Source: Bifidobacterium catulorum
Lineage (GTDB): Bacteria; Actinomycetota; Actinomycetes; Actinomycetales; Bifidobacteriaceae
Reading direction: 5' to 3'
Length of the DNA: 64,000 nt
Assembly (NCBI RefSeq): GCF_003129925.1
Contig: NZ_QFFN01000004.1
Location: 1 to 64,000 of the forward strand
Shown: in pieces, positions 36,619 to 45,774 of the stretch
Layout: the number at the start of each line of letters is the position of its first letter
How positions within the stretch are numbered: the stretch's first letter is position 1
The notes under the pieces: generated by a model
Seen by the model: only the letters and a program-made list of their open reading frames with translations
Databases searched by the model: none
Told to the model about the DNA's origin: nothing
Program-made: the position numbers and the translations under genes

Positions 36619-36682
36619 TTCATGAATCGCAAGATACAGCCCAAAAACGACCGAAAAATGCCCCTATCTCGCGATTCATGAA
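36619..36682. repeat. inverted repeat, ATTCAYGAATCG family
   Basis: TTCATGAATCGC-A-AGATA (36619-36636) and its inverse (36665-36682, one mismatch) surround an A-rich spacer. The arm sequence resembles that at 17863-17928. It lies between crcB and clc and could affect read-through. Confidence 0.6.
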
Positions 36683-36690
36683 CTACTAAC

Positions 36691-37050
36691 TCAGCGGACG
36701 AGCTGCCACCCCAACGCGGCGCACAGCACGGGCACGATGATGCATGCGATGAGATAGTATCCGGCCATCGACGGGCGCTTGTCCCGCCCCAACGACACGA
36801 TCTCGTTGATCGCCGTCGAGAACGTCGACAGTCCGCCGAGGAACCCCGTCACCACCATGAGATGCCACGGCGCCGAGGCAGCAGCGCCCGCCAGAAACGA
36901 CGCGATGATGTTGATGACCAGCGTGGACAGCGGGAACGCGTTCTTCCACACGATCTTGATGGCGGTGTCGATGACGAAACGCGCGACGGCGCCGAGGCCG
37001 CCGCACAGGCAGACGCCGATGAACGCGAAAAGGGAAAGGAAGAAATTCAT
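36691..37050 (-). CDS. crcB: fluoride exporter CrcB/Fluc
   Basis: A 119-residue, four-span Fluc fluoride channel. Family motifs: GGLGAVARFVI in the first span, VINIIASFLAG in the second and GFLGGLSTFSTAINE in the third. The start at 37050 has GGAGG seven bases upstream and overlaps the stop of the upstream crcB by four bases (ATGA), a sign of translational coupling. Such pairs usually form obligate heterodimers. A fluoride riboswitch heads the operon. Confidence 0.92.
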   Translation of the reverse strand: MNFFLSLFAFIGVCLCGGLGAVARFVIDTAIKIVWKNAFPLSTLVINIIASFLAGAAASAPWHLMVVTGFLGGLSTFSTAINEIVSLGRDKRPSMAGYYLIACIIVPVLCAALGWQLVR

Positions 37051-37748
37051 CGACGGGCCTCCTCGTCGTCGGTCCACAGGGTTCGGTAGGAGTCGGACGA
37101 CGTCCGCGAAGGCGCCGCGACGGGGGCCGGCGGCTCGTCGGTCATCTTCGCGGCGATTGACGGCGGCAGGTCCGACGTCGTCGGATTCGTGGAGGTCTTC
37201 TTGACGCCGGTGTGGCCGCCGTCACCATCGGCATCGTGCTTGTGCCCGCCGGCGAGCGCGAGTGCCAGCCGGACGCCGAGATATGCGGCCAGGATGCCGA
37301 TGCCGAAGCTGAGCATCACGTATACGAGCACGCCGAAGATGTTGCCGTGCGACAGGTCGCCGAACTGTTCGAACGCGAGCGTCGACATGGTGGAGAGACC
37401 GCCGCACATGCCCATGCCGAAGCCTCGCGAGACGAGGTCGCGGCTGCGTTTGCGAATCCATCTCGCCTGCGCTGTATAGGCGGCGATGGCGGCGTATGTG
37501 AAGCAGGCGATGATGTTCGCGGTGAACGTGCCGATATGGACGGCCGACCAGATGCCGACGGTGGCCTGTTCCCCGGATGCGGCGAGCGACAGGCCGTAGC
37601 GCATGGCGGTGCCGAGGCAGCCGCCGAGGAACACCACGATGTAGATCGTCGAATCGGCGAGCGGCGAACGTGCCGCGGAGCCGCCTGCCGCCGTCGACGG
37701 CCGTGCGGCGGGGCCGGGACCGCCCGGATGCCGTTGGGATTCTGCCAT
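37047..37748 (-). CDS. crcB: fluoride exporter CrcB/Fluc with long terminal extensions
   Basis: The second Fluc subunit, 233 residues, long for the family. The core (about residues 30-165) has GGCLGTAMRYGLSL, FTANIIACF and GGLSTMSTLAFEQF. The extra N-terminal 30 residues are Pro/Ala/Ser-rich, and a charged, disordered C-terminal tail of about 60 residues (GGHKHDADGDGGH onward) follows. GGAAGG is six bases before the ATG. It overlaps the next crcB by four bases and lies about 190 bases downstream of the fluoride riboswitch. Confidence 0.9.
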   Translation of the reverse strand: MAESQRHPGGPGPAARPSTAAGGSAARSPLADSTIYIVVFLGGCLGTAMRYGLSLAASGEQATVGIWSAVHIGTFTANIIACFTYAAIAAYTAQARWIRKRSRDLVSRGFGMGMCGGLSTMSTLAFEQFGDLSHGNIFGVLVYVMLSFGIGILAAYLGVRLALALAGGHKHDADGDGGHTGVKKTSTNPTTSDLPPSIAAKMTDEPPAPVAAPSRTSSDSYRTLWTDDEEARR

Positions 37749-37912
37749 GACCTGCCTTCCTTCTCCGTCGTGGAAGGCGAACGATTATGCGCAATCCGCT
37801 GGAATTCGACCATCCACGATGCCTGTACCCCACGCTCCACGCGTGTCACACACATCAGCATCCATGCGACTGCACACGTATGCGCCCATCGCATGAAAGT
37901 TCTGCACACGAC

Positions 37913-38043
37913 CTCGGGCGGAACCCGAGCATCGTCTGTCGAATTATAGGAACCATCAGCGGAAATGCGGTTCGGATGTTCGACATCAAGCGCCGCGGCC
38001 CTGTTGCGGACCGGTGCCGAACACCCTGGTGAGTTCCATCACC
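37913..38043 (-). ncRNA. fluoride riboswitch (crcB motif) with downstream hairpin
   Basis: On the minus strand the RNA begins GGTGATGGAACTCACC (38028-38043) and ends with GCTGATGGTTCCTA (about 37947-37960). These are the two conserved ends of the crcB motif: GGNGAUG…CNCC, and CUGAUGRNNCCUA. The loop GGAAC is exactly complementary to GTTCC near the 3' end, giving the defining pseudoknot. A CTCGGG/CCCGAG hairpin (37913-37929) follows as a possible expression platform. It heads the two crcB genes. Confidence 0.85.
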
Positions 38044-38050
38044 GGAAAAC

Positions 38051-38079
38051 AATATACGCCGATGCCGCGCAAACGGCAA
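38051..38079 (-). promoter_or_regulatory. promoter of the fluoride riboswitch transcript
   Basis: TTGCCG (38074-38079) and TATATT (38051-38056) are 17 bases apart on the minus strand. This places the start of transcription about at the first base of the riboswitch. Confidence 0.6.
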
Positions 38080-38124
38080 TCGGCGTTTCGCCCCTGGGAA
38101 ATCGGGGAGGCGGGAATCGGCGGA

Positions 38125-39096
38125 TCAGCGTGCAAGCACCTCGACCAGATGGTCGGCGACCGGATCGTCGATGGACAGCACCACGCGGGTGCGTGCGCCG
38201 GGCCGGTCGTGCCATGCCTGGCGCTGGCCGCGCAGGTCGCAGATGAGCTGGCCACGGCCGGGGCCGTGCGTGTCGTCCACGTCCACGGGCACGGCGGGCG
38301 CGACCGACGGGGTGACGCCGCCGGCGCAGAGGGCCGCGGCAGTGGGATCGTGCAGGGCGCTGCAGCGGCGGCCGTATTCGGGCACGTGGAAGTCGAAGTA
38401 GAAGTCGAGCATCCGGCCCACGGTTTCGGCGGCCGGGTTCCCGCTGGCGAGCAGGGCCTGACGGTGGGTCTCCTCGAAGGTGTGCGCCATGGTCACGTCG
38501 AGCGGGGCGATGGTCACGTCCCAGTCGGCCGCGAGCGCGATGCGTGCGGCTTCGGGGTCGTGGCCGATGTTCGCCTCGGTGACGGGCGAGATGTTGCCCG
38601 GCACCAGTGCGGCGCCGCCCATCACCCACACGTGCGCGACGCGTTGCGGAAGCGTCGGGTCGGCCTCCAGCGCGGCGGCGAGGTTGGTGAGCGGTCCGAC
38701 GGCCACGATGTGCAGGTCGCCGGCGTGTTCGTGGGAGAGCGCGATCAGCAGGTCGACGGCGGTCCGGTCTTCCGCGGCGCGGCCTGCCGGCGGCATGTCG
38801 ACGTTGCCCACGCCGTTGTCGCCGTGCACGGCCGGCACGCCGCCGGAGAACGTGTTGACGCGGTATTCACGGGCGCCGACGGCGACCGGCACGTGGCCGT
38901 GGCCGCCGAGGGCCATGAGTTCGAGGCTGTTGCGCGCGGCCTGGTCGGCGTTGGTGTTGCCGGCCACGGTGCCGACTCCGACGAGGCGCACCGCCGGCGA
39001 GGCCATGAGGTAGGCCAGTGCCAGGGAGTCGTCGATGCCGGTGTCGCAGTCGAAGTATACGGGACGGGGGGTGGTGGGTGCGGTGGTGGTTGTCAT
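38125..39096 (-). CDS. inosine-uridine preferring nucleoside hydrolase
   Basis: A 323-residue nucleoside N-ribohydrolase that splits ribonucleosides into base and ribose. The calcium-binding fingerprint DCDTGIDD occurs at residues 15-22. VGTVAGNTNADQAARNSLEL and the C-terminal segment with the active-site His and Asp (PTAAALCAG) fit the IunH family. AAGGAG lies seven bases upstream of the ATG. It is second in a two-gene operon after an MFS transporter controlled by GntR-type operators, so nucleoside uptake and hydrolysis are probably coupled. Confidence 0.88.
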   Translation of the reverse strand: MTTTTAPTTPRPVYFDCDTGIDDSLALAYLMASPAVRLVGVGTVAGNTNADQAARNSLELMALGGHGHVPVAVGAREYRVNTFSGGVPAVHGDNGVGNVDMPPAGRAAEDRTAVDLLIALSHEHAGDLHIVAVGPLTNLAAALEADPTLPQRVAHVWVMGGAALVPGNISPVTEANIGHDPEAARIALAADWDVTIAPLDVTMAHTFEETHRQALLASGNPAAETVGRMLDFYFDFHVPEYGRRCSALHDPTAAALCAGGVTPSVAPAVPVDVDDTHGPGRGQLICDLRGQRQAWHDRPGARTRVVLSIDDPVADHLVEVLAR

Positions 39097-39154
39097 GTGA
39101 TGCTCCTTGCATGTGGCGGCGGGATCGCGCCCGCCGCCGTGTCGGGTGTGGCGG

Positions 39155-40582
39155 TCAGACCTTCTTGCCTTCGGGGGCGCGCATCAGCAGGGCGGCAATC
39201 AGCGCGACCACGGTGATGGCGAGGGAGATCGCCATGGCCATGCGCACACCGCTGACCGCGTCGGCGGAGGCGAACGGCGAGATGAGCGCGATGCCGATGC
39301 TGGAGCCGAGGCCGAAGCATGCACCGCTCATGGCCGGCAGCGCGCCCTTGGAGTCCTCGGGCGAGAGCAACACACCCAGCGCGTTGAGCGTGGTGAGCGC
39401 CAGACCGTTGTAGCCCACACCGAGCACCGCGATCATGGCCACGCACAGGACGAAGTTCGTGGGGAACAGCATGATGACGACGAGTGCGGCCACGCAGATG
39501 ACCAGACCGATACGCAGTGTGAGTATCCAGCCGATGCGCGGCGCGATCCAGCCGACCACGGGTGCGGCGACGATGCCGATGACGGCCGGCGGCACGAGGA
39601 AGAACAGCGAGGAGATGGATGCGCTCATGCCGAAGCCGATCTGCGAGTTCTGGCTCAGCACCACCATGGTGAAGTTGATGACCGGGTACACGCCGGCCAG
39701 GGTGAAGAGCACGCCGGCGATGACCGGCCACACCTGACGGGACTTGAGCTCGTCCACGGTGATGAGCGGGCTGCTGGCACGCTGCTGGCGGATCCAGAAC
39801 AGCACAAGGGACGTCACGGCCACGACGAGCAGGATGATGGCCTTCGGCGAGGTCCATCCGTGGTCGGCGGACGATCCGGCGGAGATGCCCTTGTTCAGGC
39901 AGACGAATCCGGCGGTGATCAGCACGCCGCCGATCCAGTCGAACTTGCCGGTGGAGGTGGTCTTCATGTTCTTCGGGAACGTGAGGATGACGGCGACGAG
40001 CGCGATGGCGGTGAAGCCGAGGATCACGACGAACAGCGAACGGTAGCCGAAGTTCTCGGCGAGCAGGCCGCCGAAGTATCCGTCCACGCCGCCGACGCCG
40101 CCGTTGAGCGCGGTGATCAGGCCGAGCGCGGCACCGAACGCCTTGGGCGAGAGGGCCTCATCGAGCACGAGGTACGAGATCTGGAAGGCCGCGGAGCTGA
40201 TGCCCTGCATGGCGCGTCCGACGAGCAGCACCGGCAGGTTCGGCGCGAACAGCGCCAGCAGCGAACCGACCAGCAGTGCGCCGAGTATCACGAACAGCAC
40301 GTTTCGCCGGCCCACGTAGTCGCTCCAGCGGATCAGCAGGATGCCGCCGATGGAGCCGAATAGCAGGAAGATGGTGCTCACCTGCGAGACCTCGTTGATG
40401 GAGACGTTCAGATCCTCGGCGATGCTCGGCAGCGCGGGGGTGATCATGCTGGCGTTGAGCTGGAACGACAGCACGGTCATGATCAGCGCGGCGACCAGCG
40501 CCACGACCCGGCCCTTGGACAGTCCCAGGCCGTTCGACTCCTCGGACGTGGGTGTTTGCGTTGGGGACGTTTGAGTATTCAT
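39155..40582 (-). CDS. MFS transporter, probable nucleoside or nucleoside-related importer
   Basis: A 475-residue major facilitator with about 14 hydrophobic segments (DHA2-like layout). Family motifs: TPALPSIAEDLNVS in the first loop, the loop 2-3 motif RWSDYVGRRN, and GRAMQGISSAAFQ in span 4. The start at 40582 has AAGGAGT upstream; the longer reading frame extends into the operator region and is rejected. The nucleoside hydrolase follows after 58 bases. The transport direction and substrate are inferred from this pairing; drug efflux is the usual annotation for close families. Confidence 0.82.
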   Translation of the reverse strand: MNTQTSPTQTPTSEESNGLGLSKGRVVALVAALIMTVLSFQLNASMITPALPSIAEDLNVSINEVSQVSTIFLLFGSIGGILLIRWSDYVGRRNVLFVILGALLVGSLLALFAPNLPVLLVGRAMQGISSAAFQISYLVLDEALSPKAFGAALGLITALNGGVGGVDGYFGGLLAENFGYRSLFVVILGFTAIALVAVILTFPKNMKTTSTGKFDWIGGVLITAGFVCLNKGISAGSSADHGWTSPKAIILLVVAVTSLVLFWIRQQRASSPLITVDELKSRQVWPVIAGVLFTLAGVYPVINFTMVVLSQNSQIGFGMSASISSLFFLVPPAVIGIVAAPVVGWIAPRIGWILTLRIGLVICVAALVVIMLFPTNFVLCVAMIAVLGVGYNGLALTTLNALGVLLSPEDSKGALPAMSGACFGLGSSIGIALISPFASADAVSGVRMAMAISLAITVVALIAALLMRAPEGKKV

Positions 40583-40657
40583 CTTCGACTCCTTCGTCTT
40601 CTTGCCATACTCGATTCGTTCGTCAGACCGACCGATCGACCGCGTTGACCCATCAGT

Positions 40658-40736
40658 CATACTGACCGGTATGAACATACTGACCGGTATGAAATCATAC
40701 CTAATAATTAAGTAAGATATCATACTTATTGGTATG
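40658..40736. promoter_or_regulatory. three CATAC-N6-GTATG operators
   Basis: CATACTGACCGGTATG occurs at 40658-40673 and 40676-40691, 18 bp apart. CATACTTATTGGTATG lies at 40721-40736, and an extra half-site CATACC at 40696. They sit between the divergent MFS and GntR genes. The palindromic arms with a 6-base centre suit a GntR/HutC dimer. The AT-rich middle (CTAATAATTAAGTAAG) may hold the promoters. Confidence 0.82.
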
Positions 40737-40817
40737 ACACGCTGGTGCTACCAATCATCGATGGAATCCTCCCGCCACGGTTACACTAGGCAGTAATCAC
40801 CACCAAAGGAGGGCCTC

Positions 40818-41600
40818 ATGGGCACCACCGCCGAGGAATACCTGAGCAGTCCGGTCGTCATCACGCATCGACAGCCCATCCGAATCGCCGTATATTCACG
40901 ACTGGCCGCAGGCATCCGTTCCGGCGTCCTGCCCGCCGGAACGCTGCTCCCCCGGGAATCCGAACTCGCCGAACGACTCGGCGTCAGCCGAACCCCTGTA
41001 CGCGAGGCGCTGATCCTCCTTGAGGAAGACGGCCTGCTCACCACCAAACGCGGCGTGGGCCGATTCGTCGCCGATTCCCTGCCGGCGCTCGGCCTCGAAA
41101 AGATCCAGCCGTTCGAAGACATCATGGCCACGGGCGGCGCGGACATCGAGGTCTCCCCCATCAAGACGCTGTTCGACTCGGCCACGGAATTCGTCTCCGA
41201 CCGGCTGCGAATCGCGGTCGGCGACGACACCTGGTTCCGCGAATCATTGGTCAGCGTGGGCGGGGCGCCCGCCGCGATCGTCCAGGAACACCTGCCCTCG
41301 CACCGGGACGCGGAGGTCGGACTGGACATCGACGCCACATTGCGCCAACTCCCCGACGACGGGCGGACGCTGCTCGCAGAACTCATCGACCGCACCGGCG
41401 CGTCGTTCTCCAAGGGGGAATGCCATCTGGCCGCCAGCACGGCCGGCGAATCACGGGCGCCGCTGCTGCATGTGGCCGACGACGCCCCCGTGCTCATCCT
41501 CACGGAGACGATCCTGCACAACGACCGGCCCGCCTATCTGGGCAAATACATCGTGTCGACGAACGTGCACGGCCTGTCGATCATGCAGACTGGCGTGTGA
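40818..41600 (+). CDS. GntR family transcriptional regulator (HutC/UTRA type)
   Basis: A 260-residue regulator. The N-terminal winged helix (about residues 20-90) contains GVLPAGTLLPRESELAERLGVSRTPVREAL and a wing with TTKRGVGRFV. The C-terminal part with DDTWFRESLVSVGGAPAAIVQEHLPS and ILTETILHNDRPAYLGKYIV matches the UTRA ligand-binding domain. The start has AAAGGAGG upstream. It is divergent from the MFS-nucleoside hydrolase operon, with three palindromic operators between. Autoregulation and control by a nucleoside or ribose metabolite are inferred. Confidence 0.87.
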   Translation: MGTTAEEYLSSPVVITHRQPIRIAVYSRLAAGIRSGVLPAGTLLPRESELAERLGVSRTPVREALILLEEDGLLTTKRGVGRFVADSLPALGLEKIQPFEDIMATGGADIEVSPIKTLFDSATEFVSDRLRIAVGDDTWFRESLVSVGGAPAAIVQEHLPSHRDAEVGLDIDATLRQLPDDGRTLLAELIDRTGASFSKGECHLAASTAGESRAPLLHVADDAPVLILTETILHNDRPAYLGKYIVSTNVHGLSIMQTGV

Positions 41601-41659
41601 CATGCAGACTGGCGCGTAAGGAAATCCGGTCGTTCCCCGGAAACGATGGAACGAATGAT

Positions 41660-41699
41660 GTCACGTGGACCGCCGGACCGCCCGGCCGGCCCACGTGAC
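41660..41699. terminator. bidirectional terminator between gntR and purA
   Basis: GTCACGTGG and CCACGTGAC form the outer stem; GCCGG and CCGGC form an inner one. It lies midway between the two convergent stop codons. There is no T-run, so assignment rests on the hairpin and position. Confidence 0.55.
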
Positions 41700-41737
41700 G
41701 TAAACAGCACGACAGACGCGACAGACGCGACTATCGA

Positions 41738-43039
41738 CTAATCGATCAGCGAATTGATGGAGATGATGTGGTCACGCTGCGGACCGGTGCCGATGGCGGA
41801 GATGCGGCAGTTGGAGATCTCCTCCAGTCGCTTCACATACGCCTGGCAGGTGGCCGGCAGATCCTCGAAGCGATGCACCTTGGAGATGTCCTCCGTCCAG
41901 CCCGGAAGCTCCTCGTAGACGGGCTTCGCCGCCGCGAACGCGGACTGGTCCACGGGCATGTCCTCGAAGCGCGTGTGCGTGCCGTCGGCGTTCTCCACGT
42001 CGTAGGCCACGCACACCGGAATCCGCTCAAGGCCGGTGAGCACGTCGAGCTTGGTGAGCACCAGATCGGTCAGGCCGTTGACCTGCGAGGCGTAGCGGGT
42101 CACCACGGCGTCGAACCAGCCGCAGCGGCGCGGACGTCCGGTGGTCACACCGTATTCATGACCCTGGGCGCGCAGCCACTCGCCCTGCTCGTCGAACAGC
42201 TCGGTGGGGAACGGGCCCTCGCCCACGCGCGTGGTGTAGGCCTTGGCCACGGCGATCACGCGGTCAATCTTGGTGGGGCCGACGCCCGTGCCGGTGCAGG
42301 CGCCGCCGGCCGTCGGGTTGGAGGACGTCACGAACGGGTAGGTGCCGTGGTCCACGTCGAGCATGGTGGCCTGGCCGCCTTCGAACAGCACGGTCTTGCC
42401 CTCGTCGAGCGCCTTGTTCAGCACGAGCGACGTATTGGCCACGAACGGCTTGAGCTTCTCGCCGAGCGCGAGCAGTTCGTCGGTGGTCTGGTCCACGTCG
42501 ATCGGGCGGCGGTTGTACAGCTTCACCAGCATCTGGTTCTTCTGGTGCAGGCTGGCCTCCACCTTATCGCGCAGATGGTCGGCGTTGAACAGGTCATGCA
42601 CGCGGATGCCCACGCGGTTGATCTTGTCGGCGTAGGTCGGTCCGATGCCGCGGCCGGTGGTGCCGATCTTGTGCTTGCCGAGGAAGCGTTCGGTCACCTT
42701 GTCGATCGTGCGATGATACGGTGCGATGACATGCGCGGACTCGCTCACCAGCAGTCGCGAGCAGTCGACGCCACGCGATTCGAGGCCTTCGATCTCCTGG
42801 AACAACACCTCGGGGTCCACGACGACGCCGTTGCCGATCACCGGGGTCACGTTCGGGCTGATGATGCCGGAGGGAAGCAGGTGCAGGGCGTACGATTCGT
42901 CGCCCACGACGACCGTGTGGCCCGCGTTGTTGCCGCCGTTGAAACGGGCCACGTAGTCGACCTTGGTTCCGATAAGGTCGGTCGCCTTGCCCTTACCTTC
43001 GTCGCCCCACTGCGCACCAATCAAAATAATTCCAGGCAT
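41738..43039 (-). CDS. purA: adenylosuccinate synthetase
   Basis: This enzyme joins IMP and aspartate with GTP to make adenylosuccinate in AMP synthesis. It has 433 residues, the standard length. The P-loop-like [14 protein letters not shown] lies at the N-terminus, the catalytic His in [25 protein letters not shown] follows, and [14 protein letters not shown] occurs in the C-terminal half. The start at 43039 has GGAGG five bases upstream. The much longer open frame upstream is antisense to the next gene and is not coding. It is convergent with gntR and divergent from the deacetylase gene. Confidence 0.96.
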   Translation of the reverse strand: MPGIILIGAQWGDEGKGKATDLIGTKVDYVARFNGGNNAGHTVVVGDESYALHLLPSGIISPNVTPVIGNGVVVDPEVLFQEIEGLESRGVDCSRLLVSESAHVIAPYHRTIDKVTERFLGKHKIGTTGRGIGPTYADKINRVGIRVHDLFNADHLRDKVEASLHQKNQMLVKLYNRRPIDVDQTTDELLALGEKLKPFVANTSLVLNKALDEGKTVLFEGGQATMLDVDHGTYPFVTSSNPTAGGACTGTGVGPTKIDRVIAVAKAYTTRVGEGPFPTELFDEQGEWLRAQGHEYGVTTGRPRRCGWFDAVVTRYASQVNGLTDLVLTKLDVLTGLERIPVCVAYDVENADGTHTRFEDMPVDQSAFAAAKPVYEELPGWTEDISKVHRFEDLPATCQAYVKRLEEISNCRISAIGTGPQRDHIISINSLID

Positions 43040-43321
43040 GATGTCCTCCGAAGCCGCATATTTACGCCGCAAACAGACTACCGTAAGCCCTGAACCGCCG
43101 AAACGATCGCCCCAGGGCTTGTCGACGACACGATTAGACAGTGAACATGAACAACGAATGAACACACCCGTATGATTACCCGATGTTTGCACGATATGCG
43201 GCATATCGGTCGCGAATGTGCCATACAAAGGGTAGATTATTTCCTCGTAGCCCCCTATATAGGGCTTATCGGCGTCGCATCGGACGCGACCGTCGACGAG
43301 AAGCGAAGAAAGGCATATTTC

Positions 43322-44647
43322 GTGAGCAACAGACAGGACGGCACGCAGCCCGACAACGTCGAGGAGCTGCATTTCGGAGACAGCGCGCGCGGCGCGAGCT
43401 TCGACGACTTCATCGACAACGGCCCCGATGGCGGCACTCCAAGGAAGAAGCGCAGCGTCGGAAAGATCATCCTCGTCACGCTGATCGTCCTCGCGCTCGT
43501 GGGCGCGGCCGGCGTGGCTGGCGGCTGGTACTACATGAACCGTCTCCGCCCCATCAACGTGACCGTCAACGGCACACCGGTCGAGACGCGCATCAACACG
43601 ACCGTGCAGAGCATCATGGACGCCAACGGCGACTTCGGCACCAAGCCCGGCAACCTGCTGTCCGTATCGAACAAGGTGCTGGACGGCAAGGGCGGCGACA
43701 AGCAGACCATCACCGTCAACGGGCAGAAGCTGAACGCCGCCGACTGGGACTCCCTCCGACTCCAGCCAGACGCGCAGATCACCGTCGACAACGGCAAGGA
43801 CGTCACCGAACGGTACACCGTCAAACGCGAGACGATCCCCCACAAGGGGCCGAGCCTCGACGCCGTGGACCTCATGGGCGGCGGCGCCATCCAATACGTC
43901 GCCTCGCCCGGACGGGACGGCTACAAGGAGCAGTGGACGGGCGCGATCTCCAAGGAGACCGTCGACAAGGGCGTCGTCAAGAAGGCGGAGGACTTCAAGG
44001 TCACCACCAAGACGCCTCGCCCGAAGGACGGCAAGAAGTACATCGCCCTCACCTTCGACGACGGCCCCAGCGAATACACCGCCCAATACCAGAAGATCCT
44101 CAAGGAGAAGGGCGTCCACGCCACGTTCTTCAACCTCAGCGAGGAGGCCGCCTACTTCGGCGCCCAGGAGAAGTCGCTGGCCGCCGACGGGCATGAGATC
44201 GCCAGCCACTCCGTCAGCCACAAGTACCTGCCCAAGCTTTCGCGCGGCGACCTGCGCAACGAGATCGGCAAATCGTTCGGCGTGATCGAGAAGAACAGCG
44301 GCGAAACCGGTCGCATGTTCCGCTCCCCCTACGGTGCGTTCGAACGCCAGCAGTGGCTCGACTCCTACGACATCATCAGCTCCAACGTGCTGTGGACCAT
44401 CGACACCGAGGACTGGAAGCGCCCCGGCCCCGACAAGATCCGCGACACCGTGCTCCAGCAGGCCGAGAACGGCTCAATCGTGCTCATGCACGACGGCGGC
44501 GGCGACCGCTCGCAGGACGTGACCGCGCTGCCGCAGATCATCGACGGCCTCAAGGCCAAGGGATTCACGTTCGTCACCGTCTCCGAGATGATCAAGCTCG
44601 ACGGCACGTTCCCGGATTACGTGGCGAACAACGAACCCGCCAAGTAG
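43322..44647 (+). CDS. membrane-anchored polysaccharide deacetylase (NodB domain)
   Basis: A 441-residue CE4 esterase likely to N-deacetylate peptidoglycan or another wall glycan, a change often linked to lysozyme tolerance. A single span (about residues 47-71) follows a short cytoplasmic N-terminus. A beta-rich spacer (about 75-235) precedes the NodB domain (about 240-430). All five CE4 motifs are present: TFDDGP, HSVSH, RSPYG, DTEDW and [11 protein letters not shown] choose the GTG at 43322 behind AAAGG; upstream in-frame sequence overlaps the promoter region. It stands alone between purA and the phosphatase. Confidence 0.88.
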   Translation: MSNRQDGTQPDNVEELHFGDSARGASFDDFIDNGPDGGTPRKKRSVGKIILVTLIVLALVGAAGVAGGWYYMNRLRPINVTVNGTPVETRINTTVQSIMDANGDFGTKPGNLLSVSNKVLDGKGGDKQTITVNGQKLNAADWDSLRLQPDAQITVDNGKDVTERYTVKRETIPHKGPSLDAVDLMGGGAIQYVASPGRDGYKEQWTGAISKETVDKGVVKKAEDFKVTTKTPRPKDGKKYIALTFDDGPSEYTAQYQKILKEKGVHATFFNLSEEAAYFGAQEKSLAADGHEIASHSVSHKYLPKLSRGDLRNEIGKSFGVIEKNSGETGRMFRSPYGAFERQQWLDSYDIISSNVLWTIDTEDWKRPGPDKIRDTVLQQAENGSIVLMHDGGGDRSQDVTALPQIIDGLKAKGFTFVTVSEMIKLDGTFPDYVANNEPAK

Positions 44648-44693
44648 ACACCGACGGCGAAGGTGCGCCGAGCTTCAGCCGCGGGGCCGGTCT

Positions 44694-45530
44694 TCAGCCG
44701 CGCGGGAAAGACTCGACGCTCGACGCATCCGCCGAATCCACCTCGTCGAGGAAGTACTGCTGCAGCTGGTTCACGATCTCCGGCGTACCTGTGACGATGC
44801 TGCTTTCCATGGCGTTGCCGAGCGGCTCGCCAGCCCAGCTGACGGTCTTGCCGCCGGCCTCCTCCACGAGCAGTCGCCCGGCCGCGCAATCCCAAAGCTT
44901 GACGCGCCCCTCGAAATAGGCGTCGTATCGTCCGGCGGCCACCCACGCCATATCCAGCGCTGCCGATCCGCTGCGGCGAATGTCGGCGCAACGCTCGAAC
45001 ACCTCGCGGATGATGGTGAAGTTCGGACCGGCCATCTCGCGGTGGTACGGGGACGTTCCCACGGCGATGAGCGCCATGCCCATGTCTCCCGTCATGCTCA
45101 CGTGAATCGGCTTGTTGTTGAGGTGCGCGCCCTTGCCACGTTCGGCGGTGAACATCTCGTCGAGGTACGGCTGGTAGACCACGGCCTTCTCGCCGGTCGT
45201 GCCGGTCATCAGCGCCAGAGAGATCGCGCTGTGCTTGACGCCGTGGATGAGGTTGCTGGTCCCGTCGACGGGGTCGAGCACCCAATACGTGCCGTCGAAA
45301 TCGACGTTCTGCTGGCCGTCCTCCTCGCCGAGGAACTGGATTCCCGGATACCGTTCCGCCAGTTCCCTGTGGATGTATTTCTGGATATCGGAATCCACCT
45401 CGGAGACGAAGTCGCCGAGGCCCTTGACCTGGATGCGGTGCGCCGCGACGGTGTCGAACATATATCGACGGGCGGCCTCGCGGACAATATCGGTCAGTAC
45501 GGTCATTTCGACTTGTTCAGCACCCGTCAT
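44694..45530 (-). CDS. inositol monophosphatase family protein
   Basis: A 278-residue Mg2+-dependent phosphatase of the IMPase/FIG superfamily (inositol-phosphate, fructose-bisphosphate or PAP phosphatases). Metal-binding motifs are complete: FLGEEDG, WVLDPVDGTSN and VKLWDCAAG. The start at 45530 has GGAGG upstream. The substrate cannot be fixed from sequence; in actinobacteria such proteins serve inositol synthesis or histidinol phosphate dephosphorylation. It converges on the deacetylase gene with only 46 bases between the stops. Confidence 0.87.
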   Translation of the reverse strand: MTGAEQVEMTVLTDIVREAARRYMFDTVAAHRIQVKGLGDFVSEVDSDIQKYIHRELAERYPGIQFLGEEDGQQNVDFDGTYWVLDPVDGTSNLIHGVKHSAISLALMTGTTGEKAVVYQPYLDEMFTAERGKGAHLNNKPIHVSMTGDMGMALIAVGTSPYHREMAGPNFTIIREVFERCADIRRSGSAALDMAWVAAGRYDAYFEGRVKLWDCAAGRLLVEEAGGKTVSWAGEPLGNAMESSIVTGTPEIVNQLQQYFLDEVDSADASSVESFPRG

Positions 45531-45715
45531 CGCGTCCTCCATGATTTGGCTACAATGCCTTTCGCAAAACTCACTGGTATTAGTTATAGTCAGCAATCCC
45601 ATCGAACGTATGAATATGCAATAACAATGGCATAACAACAGCACAATTCTTGTGGTTGGTTTCCCCACCACAACGCCCTATGCGGCGACCTGCCGGCCGG
45701 TCTCACCGAAATGGC

Positions 45716-45768
45716 GGGTTGTGAGGCTTTGCCCAAGCGCAAACGGGGGTTGGCAGGCCTCACAGCCC
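45716..45768. terminator. hairpin downstream of the zinc-ribbon/PASTA gene
   Basis: GGGTTGTGAGGC (45716-45727) pairs with GCCTCACAGCCC (45757-45768, one mismatch), seven bases after the stop at 45775. The arm resembles the outer arm of the inverted repeat at 26507-26638. It probably ends the minus-strand transcript, although no T-run follows. Confidence 0.5.
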
Positions 45769-45774
45769 GGAGTT

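Noticed and set aside
37943-37948. TATAAT as a -10 promoter box upstream of crcB
   Set aside because: The sequence is the conserved 3' end of the fluoride riboswitch (CCTA followed by TAAT), and no fitting -35 exists. A better promoter lies at 38051-38079.
43040-44221. N-terminal extension of purA by almost 400 codons
   Set aside because: The extension is antisense to the polysaccharide deacetylase. The conserved PurA start with its own ribosome binding site is at 43039.
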